From assembly GCF_009727055.1 (NCBI RefSeq), contig NC_052357.1:9039126-9103125 (forward strand): a stretch of DNA of 64,000 bases. The letters run 5' to 3'. Numbering within the stretch: the stretch's first letter is position 1; every line of letters begins with the position of its first letter. Shown here piece by piece: positions 1 through 11,882 of this stretch. The position numbers were made by a program, and so were the translations under genes. Origin of the DNA: Benincasa hispida (taxonomy: Eukaryota; Streptophyta; Magnoliopsida; Cucurbitales; Cucurbitaceae). The notes under the pieces were generated by a model that was not told the DNA's origin, searched no databases, and saw nothing but the letters and a program-made list of their open reading frames with translations.

Positions 1-730
1 CTAAAGATATTCTCGCTCTCGCGAGAGTTGACCCGCTCTCTGCTCTTACGCCCCAAGGTTCTCTCTCGAGCTGCCCTAGACGATCTTCGGTGTCACCACT
101 CTTCTCTTGCTCTGCCATAAAATAGAAAAGAAAACTATGAACAGAAGCACTGATAAATTCGTTAATTGATCAACTAATTGACTACTTAACCCCTTCTCTG
201 AAGAATGCACTTGGTATTTATAGGGCATCAGAGGTGAAAGGCGGCTTCTCTCTCCCAGTTGTACAGATGGGACAACGTTAATTCCTGACTGATGCGCCAG
301 ATAATTGTCACCGATAAAGCCGGATGTACTTTGTGACTGTTATCGGCTATCAACTTAATTTGGATCCGACTACTGTCAGCTTTCTGTCCCATCGATCTTA
401 ATTATCCTTTCACCCAGATGCGTCCACCATGTTGTGCTGACCAAGTTGCGGTGATTCTTCTTAGACGAATGTTTGTGAGCTCGATCAACGCAAAGTCATA
501 CGATGAAGTTGCACTCGACCAATATATTCCTATGATTGCAATCTTTGCATTGCGTTAACGCATATTCTGCCCAAAAATATAAAGATCAACTGCTCTAATG
601 CGTGGATGCACGCGATCGCAATATTATAGAATTCATGCTTAATGGACGCAATTTAACATATCTCATCAACGCAATCCAACATTGTTTAAGAATTTAGCAC
701 TATGATAACGTGTATTTCTGCCCGTTATCA
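1..730 (-). repeat. 3' LTR of element A (partial)
   Basis: This stretch aligns almost base for base with 8280-9010 of the 5' LTR and ends in the same CCCGTTATCA. The remaining ~940 bp of the LTR lies left of the window. It is followed at 731 by the polypurine tract, which fixes it as the 3' LTR of a minus-strand element. Confidence 0.93.
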
Positions 731-765
731 CACCCCAAATTTAAACAATGCTTGTCCTCAAGCAT
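731..765 (-). other. Polypurine tract and adjoining stem-loop of element A
   Basis: On the minus strand a tract ending TTTGGGGTG abuts the LTR start TGATAACGGG, as expected for the plus-strand primer. Immediately upstream is a perfect 7-bp hairpin (748-765, ATGCTTG arms with an AGGA loop in element sense). The same arrangement recurs beside the LTRs of C, D and E. Confidence 0.85.
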
Positions 766-1070
766 AAGCTAAAGATTCCTTTAGCAAGTTAACTGCAAAG
801 TTTTCTTCCCTAGATTTCTCAAGGATACTTCATTCAAGTCCTATATACCAGAATTTTCTTAAGTCTTATTCAAATCTCTTCCTAAAATATTTCTAAGACT
901 TATGGATTGCAAGCTTAATTTTCAAAAGAACTTGACTAAATTCTGGAACATCGCATGATTTATTTCAAAAAGAAAATTTTCCGCCAGGTGTTAAATGATT
1001 TATCCTTGCACAAAAATTTTCTTCATTGCTATTTTTTTCTGACCTTGTGCTGATCCGAGTGCCTTACTTT

Positions 1071-1150
1071 CGTTTTGGCTTGCCTCCACGTGTGTCATGC
1101 GGACATCCAACTACGGATAAGTGCCTTTCACAACTTAACTCTTATCAACA
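1071..1150 (-). other. Conserved ~78-bp 3' noncoding module (one copy)
   Basis: In element sense it contains TTGGATGTCCGCATGACAC followed by an ACGTGGAGGCAAGCC-like part. The same module occurs twice in E (37231-37308, 37401-37478) and twice in D (51043-51119, 51211-51292), always between integrase or env-like ORF and the 3' LTR, in the same sense relative to the element. It is not part of a consistent sense ORF. Function unknown. Confidence 0.75.
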
Positions 1151-1227
1151 TGGGTTTCCCATTGCATTGACAGTAGAGTTGTTATTCTCAATTTTTTTTT
1201 GTTGCAAGGTCGAAAATAAATATCTCA

Positions 1228-1262
1228 CCCCCAAATTTAAAATATGGCAATGTCCTCATTGC
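1228..1262 (-). other. Second, internal polypurine-tract/stem-loop module of element A
   Basis: A copy of the polypurine signal (CACCCCCAAATTTA on the plus strand) is followed by GGCAATG-TCCT-CATTGCC, a perfect 7-bp hairpin with the same four-base loop as the LTR-proximal one. It lies about 500 bp inside the element. E has a counterpart at 37608-37650 and D at about 50868-50900. Confidence 0.7.
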
Positions 1263-1587
1263 CAAAAGAAATTAAAATAAGTCATGTGATGGTCATAGAA
1301 TGTGTTGTAAAGGAAGTTTGAAAGAAAGCTAGCAAACCCCTAACTTCTAGAAATATTTCATGAGGTGACTATCTTAAGATTTAAGTTGACTCTAGTGTAT
1401 ACGAAAGAAATAGAAGTATATTTATCATCATTGAAATCATACTTGGCAAAGAACAACATGCGGTAAACTACTAAAGTTATCTACTTGTGATATGATTGTG
1501 GTAATCAAAGAGGATGCGGTGATAAAACTTTGAAAAGTAATATGCAATGTGATAGCGCAAAATTTGAAATAAAGATAAGGAAGAGTA

Positions 1588-1602
1588 CACCCCCAAATTT
1601 AG
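1588..1602 (-). other. Third polypurine-tract-like 15-mer of element A
   Basis: CACCCCCAAATTTAG is identical to the LTR-adjacent tract of E (36907-36921) and to an internal copy in C (32739-32753). No hairpin is visible beside this one. It may be a relic of a 3'-end duplication or a second plus-strand priming site. The rest of 766-1939 shows no gene. Confidence 0.65.
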
Positions 1603-1939
1603 CATTGTCACCCACATTATATTGACGCATCCATCTTTGCGGTGATCATTCTTCATTGGGTTGCGGTGATGGAATAAGATAAGTGTTGCTTCGCATAACA
1701 TTTTCTGCAATCTAGCGCCTCGATCGTTGTAAAAAACAAAGAGAGGGTCAAATTATTTTAAACAAAATAAAAATTGTTATCGCAAATTTTTTTTTTTTTA
1801 GAAACGATAGTGAAAAATTGAAAAGATAGTAAAAATTTCGAGTAGTGGAGAAAAGAGCTGAAAACGTGAGATTTTCCAAAACTTGTGTCCCTGATAAGTT
1901 GCGATCATCTGATAACGCAGGGACTACCTACTTCCTTCT

Positions 1940-3040
1940 TCATTCAAAGTTTCTTAGTTCCATGGAGTCGACTTGGTGATGCCAGTCTTCTCCATGGTAT
2001 GCCTTTACTCGCTGCCCATTGACTTTGAATATGTTGGTTCCGTCATCATTTGATAATTCCACCACGCCATGTGAAAGTACGTGTCGAATTATGAACAGTA
2101 CGAACCAACATGACTTTAGCTTGCCCCGGAAGAGTCGCAGACGTGAATTGAAAAGCAAGACTTTCTGCTCGACTTGGAGGTTCTTCATGCCAGTGCTTGG
2201 TGCACTCTTTATAAATCTTCACATTTTCATATGCGTTGTTCCTCCATTCTTCTAGCTCTACCAGTTACATTTTCCGTGCTTCCCCTGCTTTCTTCAAATC
2301 GAAATTCAGTTTCTTGACCGCCCACAATGCTTTATATTCCAGCTCCAAAGGCAAGTGACAAAGGCAAGTGACACGCTTTGCCGAATACCAACGCATAGGG
2401 GGGCATACCTATAGGTGTTTTAAATGCGGTCCAGTATGCCCATAACGCATCATCAAGCTTCATTGGCCAATCATTCTGCAAAGGTTTGACTACCTTCTCA
2501 AATATCAATTTAATTTCATGATTGGACACTTCAGCTTGGCCATTCGTTTGCGGATGGTATGCGATGACCACTTTGTGGAGGATATTATACTTGCGCAGCA
2601 GTTCCTTGATATTGCGATTGACAAAGTGTGATCCTTCATCACTTATGATGGCACGGGGAGTGCCAAAACGAGTGAAAATATTTTTCCTCAGGAACTGGGA
2701 GACTGCTGCCATATCACTTGCGGTGCATGCAATTGCCTCTACCCACTTGAAGACATAGTCGACGACTAATAAAATATAGTGCTTACCGTTTAAAGGAGGG
2801 AATGGTCCCATGAAATCAATCCCCCATATGTCAAATAGTTCCAGCTCCAAGATAGTATTCATTGGCATTGCGTTCTTCCATGAAATGTTGCCGATGCGTT
2901 GACACCGATCACATTTCATTGCGTAGTCAGCAACATTCTTAAATAATGAAGGCCAGAAGAACCCACTTTATAAAACTTTGGCTTCAGTACGTTGTCCCCC
3001 AAAGTGCCCTCCATATGGCGAATCGTGGCACTGTGACAAT
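1940..3040 (-). pseudogene. Integrase region of element A (degenerate)
   Basis: The 195-residue segment at 2332-2919 carries the zinc-finger end (CDRCQR), the DDE core with aspartates in WGIDFMGPF and ISDEGSHF and a glutamate in GQAEVSN. This is the enzyme that inserts element cDNA into the genome. The C-terminal part (1940-2188, with the FKVNGQRVK motif) is in another frame. A 13-bp direct duplication near 2346-2372 (two copies of AAAGGCAAGTGAC) breaks the frame; element C has a single copy at the same place. No env-like ORF follows. Confidence 0.88.
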
Positions 3041-3048
3041 ATGCGTTG

Positions 3049-4653
3049 TTAAGCAGCATCTTGTACACATAATCGAATAATTTGGTCTGTACCTCTTTTA
3101 TACAGATTCAGCTCATCCAAATAATAGTGTCTACATTCATTCTTGAGCTTCTTCCATTGATGGTAGGTGTAATCTTCAGGAAACTGTTCACAAACCAAAT
3201 AATTAACAATGTTCGCATACCAGGGCAGTTCTTCTATGTGAAACAGCTGCTCATCCAGAAGCATAGCACTCACTTCAGATTCATTGCAGTCAACCTCGGG
3301 ATTTTCCAGTCTGGACAAGTGATCCACAACTTGATTCTCTGTCCCCTTCCGATCAATTATCGCGATATCAAATTCTTGAAGGAGGAGAACCCATTTGATC
3401 AACCTCAACTTTGCGTCTTTCTTTGTCATCAAATATTTGATTGCCGAGTGATTAGTGTGAATGAGTACCTTAGTTCCCAGTAGATATGCCCGGAATTTTT
3501 CCAACACAAAAATCACAACCAGGAGTTCTTTTTCAGTGGTGGTATAATTAATTTGGGCAGGGTTCAAAGTTTTACTTGCATATGTGATGGGGATGCAAAA
3601 TAGTTTTCTTCTTTTGCACTAATGCGGCTCCCATCACATACCCGCTTGTGTCGCACCTGATTTCGAACGACAGTGTCCAATCCAGCGCAATCAAGATGGC
3701 TGCGGTAATCAGCATATCTTTTAAAATTCGGATTGCATTGAGGCAATTGTTGTCAAATTCAAACTTTCTGCTTGCCTCTAACAATGCACTCAGTGGTCGT
3801 GCTATTTTAGAAAAGTCCTTGACGAAACATCTATAGAATCCAGCATGCCCCAAGAAGCTTCGCAAAGCCTTCACATTGGTTGGAGGTGGAAGCTTGTCAA
3901 TTGCATCGATCTTTGCTTTGTCCACTTCCAACCCTTCTCGGGAGACTTTGTGTCCCAACACTATACCCTCTTTCACCATGAAGTGACATTTTTCCCAATT
4001 GAGCACCAAATTCTTCTCTTCACATATCTTTAGAATTTTCTCCAAATTGGCTAGGCAAACTTCATACGTGTTCCCATAAACGGAGAAGTCATCCATAAAT
4101 ATTTCTACTGAGTCCTCGAGATAATCTGAAAAGATCGCCATCATGCACCTTTGAAATGTGCTTGGCGCATTGTAGAGGCCAAACGGCATGCGGCGAAAAG
4201 CAAATGTCCCATATGGGCAGGTAAATGTAGTCTTGTCTTGGTCTTCAAGAGCTATCATGATTTGATTATACCCGGCATATCCATTCAAGAAGCAATAAAA
4301 ATCGTTCCCTACTAATCTATCTAGCATTTGATCGATGAATGGCAAAGAGAAGTGATCTTTCTTTGTGGCTGCATTCAGTTTGCGGTAGTTCATGCAGATG
4401 CGCCATCCAGTGATGGTTCTTTGCGGTATTAATTCATTGTTCTCATTGGGGACTACCGTCATTCTGCCTTTCTTCGACACACATTGCACAAGGCTGACCC
4501 ACGTGCTATCTGCAATGTGATAGATAATGCCTGCACCAGCCACTTGATAATCTCCTTTTTTACTACCTCCTTCATTGCAGGGTTAAGTCTGCGTTGATTT
4601 TCAATAGTTTCTTTGTGGTTGTCCTCGAGACGAATGTGGTGCATGTAGTACAC
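3049..4653 (-). pseudogene. Reverse transcriptase-RNase H of element A (degenerate)
   Basis: The ORF at 3572-4543 (323 residues) contains reverse transcriptase blocks including FIDQML, GYAGYNQI, FGLYNAPSTFQRCM and the catalytic FMDDF box, then FLGHAGFYR of the connection domain. RNase H continues at 3049-3567 in another frame with [17 protein letters not shown] and the DHLSRLE stretch. It would copy element RNA into DNA and degrade the RNA strand. Frame changes near 3570 and 4500 disable it. Confidence 0.9.
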
Positions 4654-5539
4654 GGGGCTAATTCCTCTGATGTCAGCGAGCGTTCAGCCAATTACTCGCA
4701 CATGTTTCTTGAGAATGCTCATCAACGCATTCTCTTGATCTTCGTTGAGCGCAGAGGAAATTATCACTGGCAGCTTCTCATTCTGCCCCAGAAATGCATA
4801 CTTCAAATGTGTTGTAGGGTTTTCAGTTCCAGTATTGGTGGTTCCACGAGAAAGGTTGCGTTATTTTTCTTTCTTCTTTCTGCTCTTCTTCTTGCATTGC
4901 GATCGATCCTTCTTCTTTGTTTGTTTTTGCTACGATCGCATTGCAGGAAGCTACGGATACGTTGGCAACCTCTTCTTCACATTCTTCATCAGAATTTTCT
5001 CCTTCAATCAAATTCAGGTCATCTTCAGAATCTTGCAGGTCTTCCTCATCAGGAAGTTTCATGGCATGAATTATATTAAACTTGAACTTCTATCCGTCTA
5101 TGGTTAAAGTGATTTCTCCCTTGTACACATCAATTTGAGCGCGACCTGTTGATAGAAAAGGTCGCCCCAAAATGATGGGTACATCCTTGTTGGCCTCATA
5201 ATCTAGGATGATGAAGTCAGCTGGCAAAATGAATTTATCAATCTTGATCAGTACGTCCTTCACCTTTCCTTCTGAATAAACCAGAGATCTGTCAGCCAAT
5301 TGGAGAGTCACGGATGTGGGCATAAGTTGCCCCACATTTAAGTGTCGAAAGATTGACAACGACATCAAATTTATGCTGGCCCCCAAGTCACACAGGGCTT
5401 TCCCAATATAGAGTTCTCCTATGGAGCAAGGAATAGTGAAACTCCTAGGATCGCTCATCTTCGGTGGGATAATAGATTTGGAACTTTGTGTTAGTGCCAC
5501 CGTGGCAAATTTTCCAGCGCCTCTCTTCTTAGTTACCAT
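4654..5539 (-). pseudogene. Aspartic protease and acidic linker of element A
   Basis: The ORF at 5090-5539 (149 residues) has the Athila protease pattern: FTIPCSIGE, then CDLGASINLM with the catalytic Asp in the DLGAS variant of the DTG motif, then LQLADRS and PIILGRPFLSTGRA. It would process the Gag-Pol polyprotein. Toward reverse transcriptase lies a low-complexity acidic linker (about 4823-5062) rich in Glu, in a shifted frame. The catalytic motif is intact although the polyprotein is not. Confidence 0.85.
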
Positions 5540-7235
5540 GTCCTTCAGGATTAAGCATGCATTTCCTCAATCGCTTCACTGAAAGGAATATTAACATGTA
5601 ATTGTTTTAACATAGATAGGAAGCGTTGGTACTGTACCTCTTCGTTTTTCTTTTTCCTTAGCCTTTGAGAGAAGGGTGGTAACTAGACTTTCACGGTTCC
5701 CGTTTCATTTGATTTTGAGTTTGATGCAACCTCAGGTTCTACTGCTTCATTCCCTCTTTCTTCTTCTTGCATTACCGCAATCTCAGGCTCAGCTGCGATG
5801 GAAGTTGATTTGTTCTGTTCCTTCTTTTCTCCTTCCACAATCTTTCCACTTCGCAATGTCACAACCTGACATTGCTCCTTTCCTGATCCCCCTGGGTTGC
5901 GTGGAAGCTCGGTTGAACTTGGCAAAGCCCCTTGCTGTCTACTTTTGAGCTCATTCGCAATCTGGCCCATTTGCAATTCAAGGTTGCGGATGGACGTAGC
6001 CTGACTTTGAAGCACTGTCTCGTTTTTCTCTATATATTGCTTCAATAAGCTTTCTAGAGAAGAAGATTGTGGTGGTTGTTGTGAGCTACTTGCTTGGTTG
6101 CTCTGTTGACCGTTACTACGTTGAAAGAATCCTGGTGGCCCTTCTTTTTGCGCCACAGATTGAAAATTTTGTTGTTGATTCTTCCAAGAAAAATTGGGAC
6201 GCTTTTCCATCCGGGGTTGTAGGTGTTTGAAAAGGGGTTATTCTTTACAAAATATACAGACTGTGGATTTTGCGGGCAATCCTCCATCGCATGCCCATCA
6301 CCGCAAGTCGCACACCTTGCGGTGTTTTGACTTATTACATTGATTTGCCCACCTTGCGGTGTTAGGCTACTGATCGCCATTCCTTGAATCAAATTCATCA
6401 TTGCAGTCATTTGGTTTTGTAATGAAACAATAGCACCGTTATTTGCGTCAGAATCTTTGAGTCTTAATCTCTGGTCGCTCTCCCTCCAATCTTCATGATT
6501 CTTGGAGATGCGGTCCAGGATATTCTTCGCCTCATCGTAAGTTTTGTCAAGCAGACCACCAGCTGCTGCCGCATTGGCAGCGGTCTGCAAAGCAGGATTC
6601 AAACCATGATAGAAAATTTCCATTTGCAGGCAGTCTAGCAGTCCATTATGCGGACAATCTCGAACCAACCTTTTAAACCTCGCCCAAGCATCTCTGAGCG
6701 ATTCGTCTATATATTGTTCAAAATTAGTAATAAGCTTTCTTCGTCTTGCGTTTTCGGTAGGTGGAAAATACTTCTTCATAAACTTCTCCACCACCTGCTC
6801 CCAAGAAATAATCTCTCCTGGTTCGAGAAAATAAGCCCATTTCCTAGCTTGATCAAAGAGAGAAAATGGGAACAACGTTAGTCAAACTTCTTCAAGTATT
6901 GCAGATTTTAATAAAACTTCGGAGGTGGGCATGCGGATCCTCGCCACGCCTTCCTCCGAATTGACCTGCAGCCTGGATCATCTGCAGCATCACCGGTTTC
7001 ATTTCAAATATACTTCCGTCTAAGGCAGGCCTCATGATTTCCGAAGAGAAATCATAGAGGTTTGGCGATGCATAGTCCCTAATGGGCCTATTGCGATCGT
7101 TTGCCAACAAAATCGGATTTGCCATGACATTGTTGTTGTTTGGTGCTTCTCCTCTAAGCTGCTCTGCCATCTCTTCTTTATCGGATTGTGGTTGCTATTG
7201 GTGGTCTCGTAGTGTCCTTCAAAATGTTCTCTCAA
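5540..7235 (-). pseudogene. Gag of element A (frameshifted)
   Basis: Athila Gag, the structural protein of the virus-like particle. Visible segments are the N-terminal part with DYASPNLYDF and HAHLRSF (6892-7170), the central RKWAY...FMKKYFPPTENA...CPHNGLLDCLQ part (6054-6875), a zinc knuckle CATCGDGHAMEDC (CX2CX3HX4C) near 6270-6310, and a Gln/Ser-rich C-terminus with a short coiled region SIRNLELQMGQIANEL (5683-6210). Frameshifts near 6890 and 6210 separate the parts. Confidence 0.88.
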
Positions 7236-7316
7236 TCTCCGGGTCGTAGTTCACCAGAGATTGAGAGTTATACAAAGAAATCACAAAATTTACCATTAAC
7301 AACTATTTTGCCGAAG

Positions 7317-7334
7317 TCCCCGGCAACGACGTCA
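7317..7334 (-). other. Primer-binding site of element A (tRNA-Asp)
   Basis: The plus-strand sequence TCCCCGGCAACGACGTCA matches the 3' end of plant tRNA-Asp(GTC), known as TCCCCGGCAACGGCGCCA, with two mismatches. It lies 6 bp inside the 5' LTR, the usual place for the minus-strand primer site. tRNA-Asp priming is typical of Athila elements. Confidence 0.88.
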
Positions 7335-7340
7335 AAAACT

Positions 7341-9010
7341 TGATGCGTTATTTTATTGAATGAAAATATGGATGATATGCGTTGATGGATTATGTTGTGC
7401 ACTCAAGTCTCCCCAGTGGAATTCAAGTGTAAATTCTTCTGAGTTTCCTAGTGAGTCCAAGGTCGAACACAGGGACTTGTGAAAATAGTTGTGTTGGTGA
7501 TTTTTATGAAAACTTGCGGCAACCAGTTAAATAAATAAAGCATTGGTTTGTTGTTTGCGTTGTTGAAAATAAATAATGAATGCAGTAGAGTTTGAAAAGA
7601 GTTAGTAAACAGGAAATACGATGAACATGCGGTGAACGGGTTGAGAAAAGTTTCGGCTAACACTCCTTAGAATGCGTTCATGCTTTGCGATCATGTAACA
7701 TGCATACAATAGTAAACCATCTCTCGGCGTGAATGCTACGACTTCTAAGGCTAGAACGCATGCGATAAATATGCGATAAGTCTATAGGGTTTACACATAA
7801 ACCTCTATCTCTATTTATGTGATGACAACATGACATTCACACAAATATGCGACCACATAATATCATTCCCATTCCTAGGATGCATGCGATGTAAGTTGAC
7901 AAACAGAGCTTATCTCTAAGTCCCTATCTCTTGTTTATGCAAGCCTAATCTTGCTCTTTCGAGTTCAGATTCTAACCTAGCTCTTTCGAGACATTAAGTT
8001 CTTTCTTTAGATTCTCTCTCGAGTAACTCTAAAAGGTATTTTGCACAGCATAAAACAAGACAATCGCAAGCAATGAACTTCCTAGGTCATGTTAGCTTAG
8101 TTCTTCTCAATCCATTCAACTAGTTTAGCTACTCATGCGTATTAAGAGAGTGAGCAGATGTAGAAATAGAACTTCCATTGAATAGATATGAGATGAAGTA
8201 CAAAATAACAATGCAAGTATAGTAAAGAGCCTGGAGCAATTTCTTGCTGCCAGGCGTTTACACTGTTTCTACTCGTGCTCTAAAGATATTCTCGCTTTCA
8301 TGAGTGTTGGCTCGCTCTCTGCTCTTACGCCCCAAGGTTCTCTCTCGAGCTGTCTTGGACGTTCTCCCGCGTCACCACTCTTCTATTGCTCTACCGTAAA
8401 ATAGAAAAGAAAACTATGAACAGAAGCACTGATGAATTCGTTAACTGATCAACTAATCGACTGCTTAACCCCTTCTCTGAAGAATGCACTTGGTATTTAT
8501 AGGGCATCAGAGGTGAAAGGCGGCTTCTCTCTCCCGGTTGTACAGATGGGACAGTTTTAATTCCTGACTGATGTACCGGATAATTGTCACCGATAAAGCT
8601 GGATGTACTTTGTGACCGTTATTGGCTGTCAACTTAATTTGGATCCGACTGCAGTCAGCTTTCTGTCCCATCGATCTTAATTATCCTTTCATCCGGATGC
8701 GCCCACCATGTTGCACTGACCAAGTTGTGGTGATTCTTCTTAGGCGAATGTTTGCGAGCACGATCAACGCAAAGTCTTGTAGTGAAGTTGCACTCGACCA
8801 ATATATTCCTATGATCGCAATTTTTACATTGTGTTAACACATATTCTGCACAAAAATTTAAAAATAAACTACTCTAATGCGTTGGACGCATGCAACCGCA
8901 ATATTATAGAATTCATGCTTAATGGATGCAATTTAACATATCTCATCAATGCAATCCAACATTGTTTAAGAATTTAGCACTATGATAACGTGCATTTCTG
9001 CCCGTTATCA
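7341..9010 (-). repeat. 5' LTR of element A
   Basis: A 1670-bp LTR with TG...CA ends (TGATGCGTTA ... CCCGTTATCA on the plus strand). It contains the promoter-like TATA box at 8493-8502. The first ~20 bp in element sense form a hairpin (TGATAACG... with CGTTAT). It repeats at 1-730, and related LTRs are at 13465-15180, 18306-20220, 21026-22523, 30649-32298 and 48064-49709. Confidence 0.95.
8493..8502 (-). promoter_or_regulatory. TATA box in the element A LTR
   Basis: On the minus strand CTATAAATAC lies in the middle of the LTR, where plant LTR promoters place it. The equivalent box is conserved in the LTRs of B, C and E. Confidence 0.6.
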
Positions 9011-9495
9011 TATGCCCACAGGGCATCGTCCAGCTTCATTGCTCAATCTTTTCGTTAAGGTTTTATCACCTTCTCTAATATCAGCTTGATTTCTCGATTG
9101 GACACTTCAGCTTGACCATTTGTCTGTGGGTGGTATGCGGTGGCCAGTTTATAGAGGATATTATATTTGAGTAGCAACTTGTTGACGATGTGATTAACAA
9201 AGTGGGAGCCTTAATCACTTATTATGGCACGTGGCATGCCAAAACCAGTGAAGATGTTTTTCTTCAAGAACTTGGAGACCGCCACCGCATCGCTTGCGGC
9301 GCACGATATCGCTTCTACCCATTTGGAAACGTAGTCGATGGCTAACAGAATGTATTTGTGACCATTCGATGGTGGAAATGGTCCCATGAAGTCTATGCCC
9401 CAGACATCATACAATTCCAACTCTAAGATGATTTTCATAGGCATCACGTGCTTCCATGAAATGTTTCCCATGCGTTGGCACCGGTCACAATTCAT
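9011..9495 (-). pseudogene. Integrase 5' part of element B, cut by element A
   Basis: The stretch at 9211-9495 encodes the zinc-finger end CDRCQR, the first catalytic aspartate in WGIDFMGPF and the second in AIISD. A frame break follows near 9210, and homology to the integrase core continues to 9011 before stopping at the LTR of A. The region with the catalytic glutamate is present only in degraded form. Confidence 0.82.
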
Positions 9496-10590
9496 CGCAT
9501 AGTCTCATGCGTCCTTAAATAATGTTGGCCAATAATACCCACTTTGTAACACTTTCGCTGCTGTGCGTTGGCCTCCAAAGTGTCCTCCATATGGCAAGTC
9601 ATGACATTGTAATAATATGCGTTAGTGAGCAGCATCTGGTACACACAGGTGCAAAATCTGGTATGACTCCCTCTTGTAAAGATTTGGCTCATCCCAATAA
9701 TATGATCTGCATTCATGTCTGAGCCGCCTCTTTTGGTGGGCGATATAGTCTTCGGGAAATTTTTCACAAACCAGAAAATTGACCACGTTCGCATGCCATG
9801 GCAATTCTTCAATTTTAAATAGTTGTTCATCTGGGAAAGTTGCATTCACCTCTGACTGGTTGCGGTCAACTTCTGGATGTTCTAATCTGGATAAATGGTC
9901 CGCAACCTGGTTCTCTATCCCCTTGTGATCAATGATTTTCATATCAAATTCCTGGAGGAGGAGAACCCATTTGATTAATCTCGGCTTCGCATCTTTCTTT
10001 GTCATCGAATTGTTGAAGTGGTCACTGTGAATGAGTACTTTAATTCCCAGCAAATAAGCTCTGAATTTTTCCAACACAAATACCACCGCAAGCAATTCTT
10101 TTTCTGTGGTGGTGTAATTTGTTTGAGCAGGGTTCAAGGTTTTGCTCACATATGCAATGGGATGTAGCATTGTTTTCTTCTTTTGCGCCAGCACTGTTCC
10201 CATCGCATAACCGCTTGCATCGTACATCAATTCAAAGGGCTGTGTCCAGTTCGGTGCGATCAACACAGGTGCGGTTGTTAATGTGCTCTTCAGTATCATG
10301 AATGTGTTGCGGCATTGATCATCAAAGTCGAACTTTCTTTCTGCCTCCAGCAACGCACTCAGTGGTCGTGTAATCTTTGAAAAGTCTTTCAATAAATGTC
10401 TATAAAGCCTAGCATGTCCTAAGAAGCTTCTAACAACCTTCACATTCACTAGAGATGGAAGCTTTTCAATCGCTTCAATCTTTGCCTTGTCCACCTCCAA
10501 CCCATCCTTGGAGACCTTGTGCCCAAGCACAATACCTTCATTCACCATGAAGTGGCATTTCCCAATTAAGCACGAGGTTCGTCTCTTCAC
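9496..10590 (-). pseudogene. RNase H and connection region of element B
   Basis: The 322-residue ORF at 9622-10590 includes [10 protein letters not shown] and FLGHARLYR of the RT connection, ALLEAERKF, the RNase H blocks [19 protein letters not shown] and [11 protein letters not shown], and the linker [10 protein letters not shown] toward integrase. The conserved YLMTKK step is altered to NNSMTKK by a small change near 10010. The join to upstream reverse transcriptase is frameshifted near 10560. Confidence 0.86.
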
Positions 10591-11880
10591 ATCTTTTCAA
10601 TATCTTCTCCAGAATGTCGAGACAGACTTCGTATGTTTTCCCATACACTGAGAAGTCGTCCATGAAAATTTCTACAGAGTCTTCAAGATATTCAGAAAAG
10701 ATGGCCATCATACACCTTTGGAAAGTGCTCGGTGCATTGCATAGGCCGAACGGCATGCATCGAAACGCAAATGTTCCATATGGGCAGGTGAATGTGGTTT
10801 TCTCTTGATCTTCAGAAGCAATCATGATCTGGTTATAGCCGGCATATCCATCCAAGAAGCAGTATAAATCATTTCTAGCTAGGCAGTATAGCATTTGGTC
10901 GATAAAAGGAAAAGGGAAATGATCCTTCTTTGTTACCGCATTTAGTTTGCGGTAGTCCATGCAAATCTGCCATCCCGTGACGGTCCTCATTGGTATCAAT
11001 TCGTCATTTGCATTGGGGATACATTGCACGGGGCTAACCCACTTGCTGTTGGCTATTGGATAAATAATTTTTGCGTCTAACCACTTAATTATCTCCTTCT
11101 TTATGACCTTCTTCATCGCAGGATTGAGTCTGCGTTGATGTTTGATCGATACCTTGTGATTGTCCTCGAGACGAATCCTATGCATGCAGTATGCGAGGCT
11201 GATTCCTCTAATGTTTGCGAGCATCCGACAAATTGCTTTTACATACTTTCTCAGGATGCTCAGCAACGCATTTTCTTGATCTTCATTAAGTGCAGAGGAA
11301 ATTATTATAAATAGCTCTTCATTCTGCACCAGAAACGCATACTTCAGGTGGTTTGGAAGGGTCTTCAGCTCTATTGTTGGTGGTTGTTCCAAGGATGGTT
11401 TTGTTATTTTTCTTTCTTCATTCACTATCAACTTGTCTTTTGTTGATGTGATCATCTCATCTTCTTTGGTTTTTTTTTTGGTGATCGCATTTCCTGCTAC
11501 TATGGATGTGGTCGCATCCTCATCTTCAGTCTTTTCTTCTTCATTCAAACTCAGTTGATCATCGGATTCATTGGGGTTTCCTTCATCAGGATATTTCATG
11601 GCTCGGATGATGTCAAACTTCAGCTTCTGTCCATTCACGCTCAGTGTAATCTCTCCTTTGTACACATCAATCTGAGCACGACCAGTGGATAAGAATGGTC
11701 GTCCCAGTATGATGGGTACATCCTTGACTACTTCATAGTCCAGGATGATGAAGTCTACCGGTAATATAAATTTATCGATTGTAACTAGAACATCTTTCAC
11801 CTTCCCTTCTGGATGCACAAGGGATCTATCAGCCAATTAGATAGTCACTGTCGTAGGTGCCAGCTACCCCACATTCAGCC
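10538..11880 (-). pseudogene. Protease C-terminus and reverse transcriptase of element B
   Basis: A 432-residue open stretch (10538-11836) starts in protease (ADRSLVHPEGKVKDV, PIILGRPFLSTGRA), passes through a Glu/Lys-rich linker, then carries reverse transcriptase with RRLNPAMK, WQICMDYRKLN, FIDQML, GYAGYNQIMIA, the conserved FGLCNAPSTFQRCM and the catalytic FMDDF. It is the longest uninterrupted retroelement ORF in the window. The protease active site (DLGAS) lies beyond an in-frame stop near 11840, and its neighbourhood is rearranged (see 11982-12070). Confidence 0.88.
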
Positions 11881-11882
11881 GC

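Larger units (their letters stand above)
1..9010 (-). mobile_element. Athila-type LTR retrotransposon A
   Basis: Reading on the minus strand the order is 5' LTR (7341-9010), tRNA-Asp primer site, gag, protease, reverse transcriptase, RNase H, integrase, noncoding 3' region, polypurine tract and 3' LTR (1-730, cut by the window edge). This order and the protein signatures are those of the Athila lineage of Ty3/Gypsy. The roughly 1.2 kb between integrase and 3' LTR contains no env-like ORF. Gag and pol are broken by frameshifts and stops. The element interrupts the integrase of element B at 9010/9011, so it is younger than B. Its left target-site duplication is outside the window. Confidence 0.93.

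Noticed and set aside
1026..1280. 84-residue plus-strand ORF containing FGLPPRVSCGHPTT, which recurs in E and on the minus strand at 50965-51407
   Set aside because: The recurring peptide is the antisense reading of the ~78-bp noncoding module. It is opposite to the element sense and has no consistent start or length.
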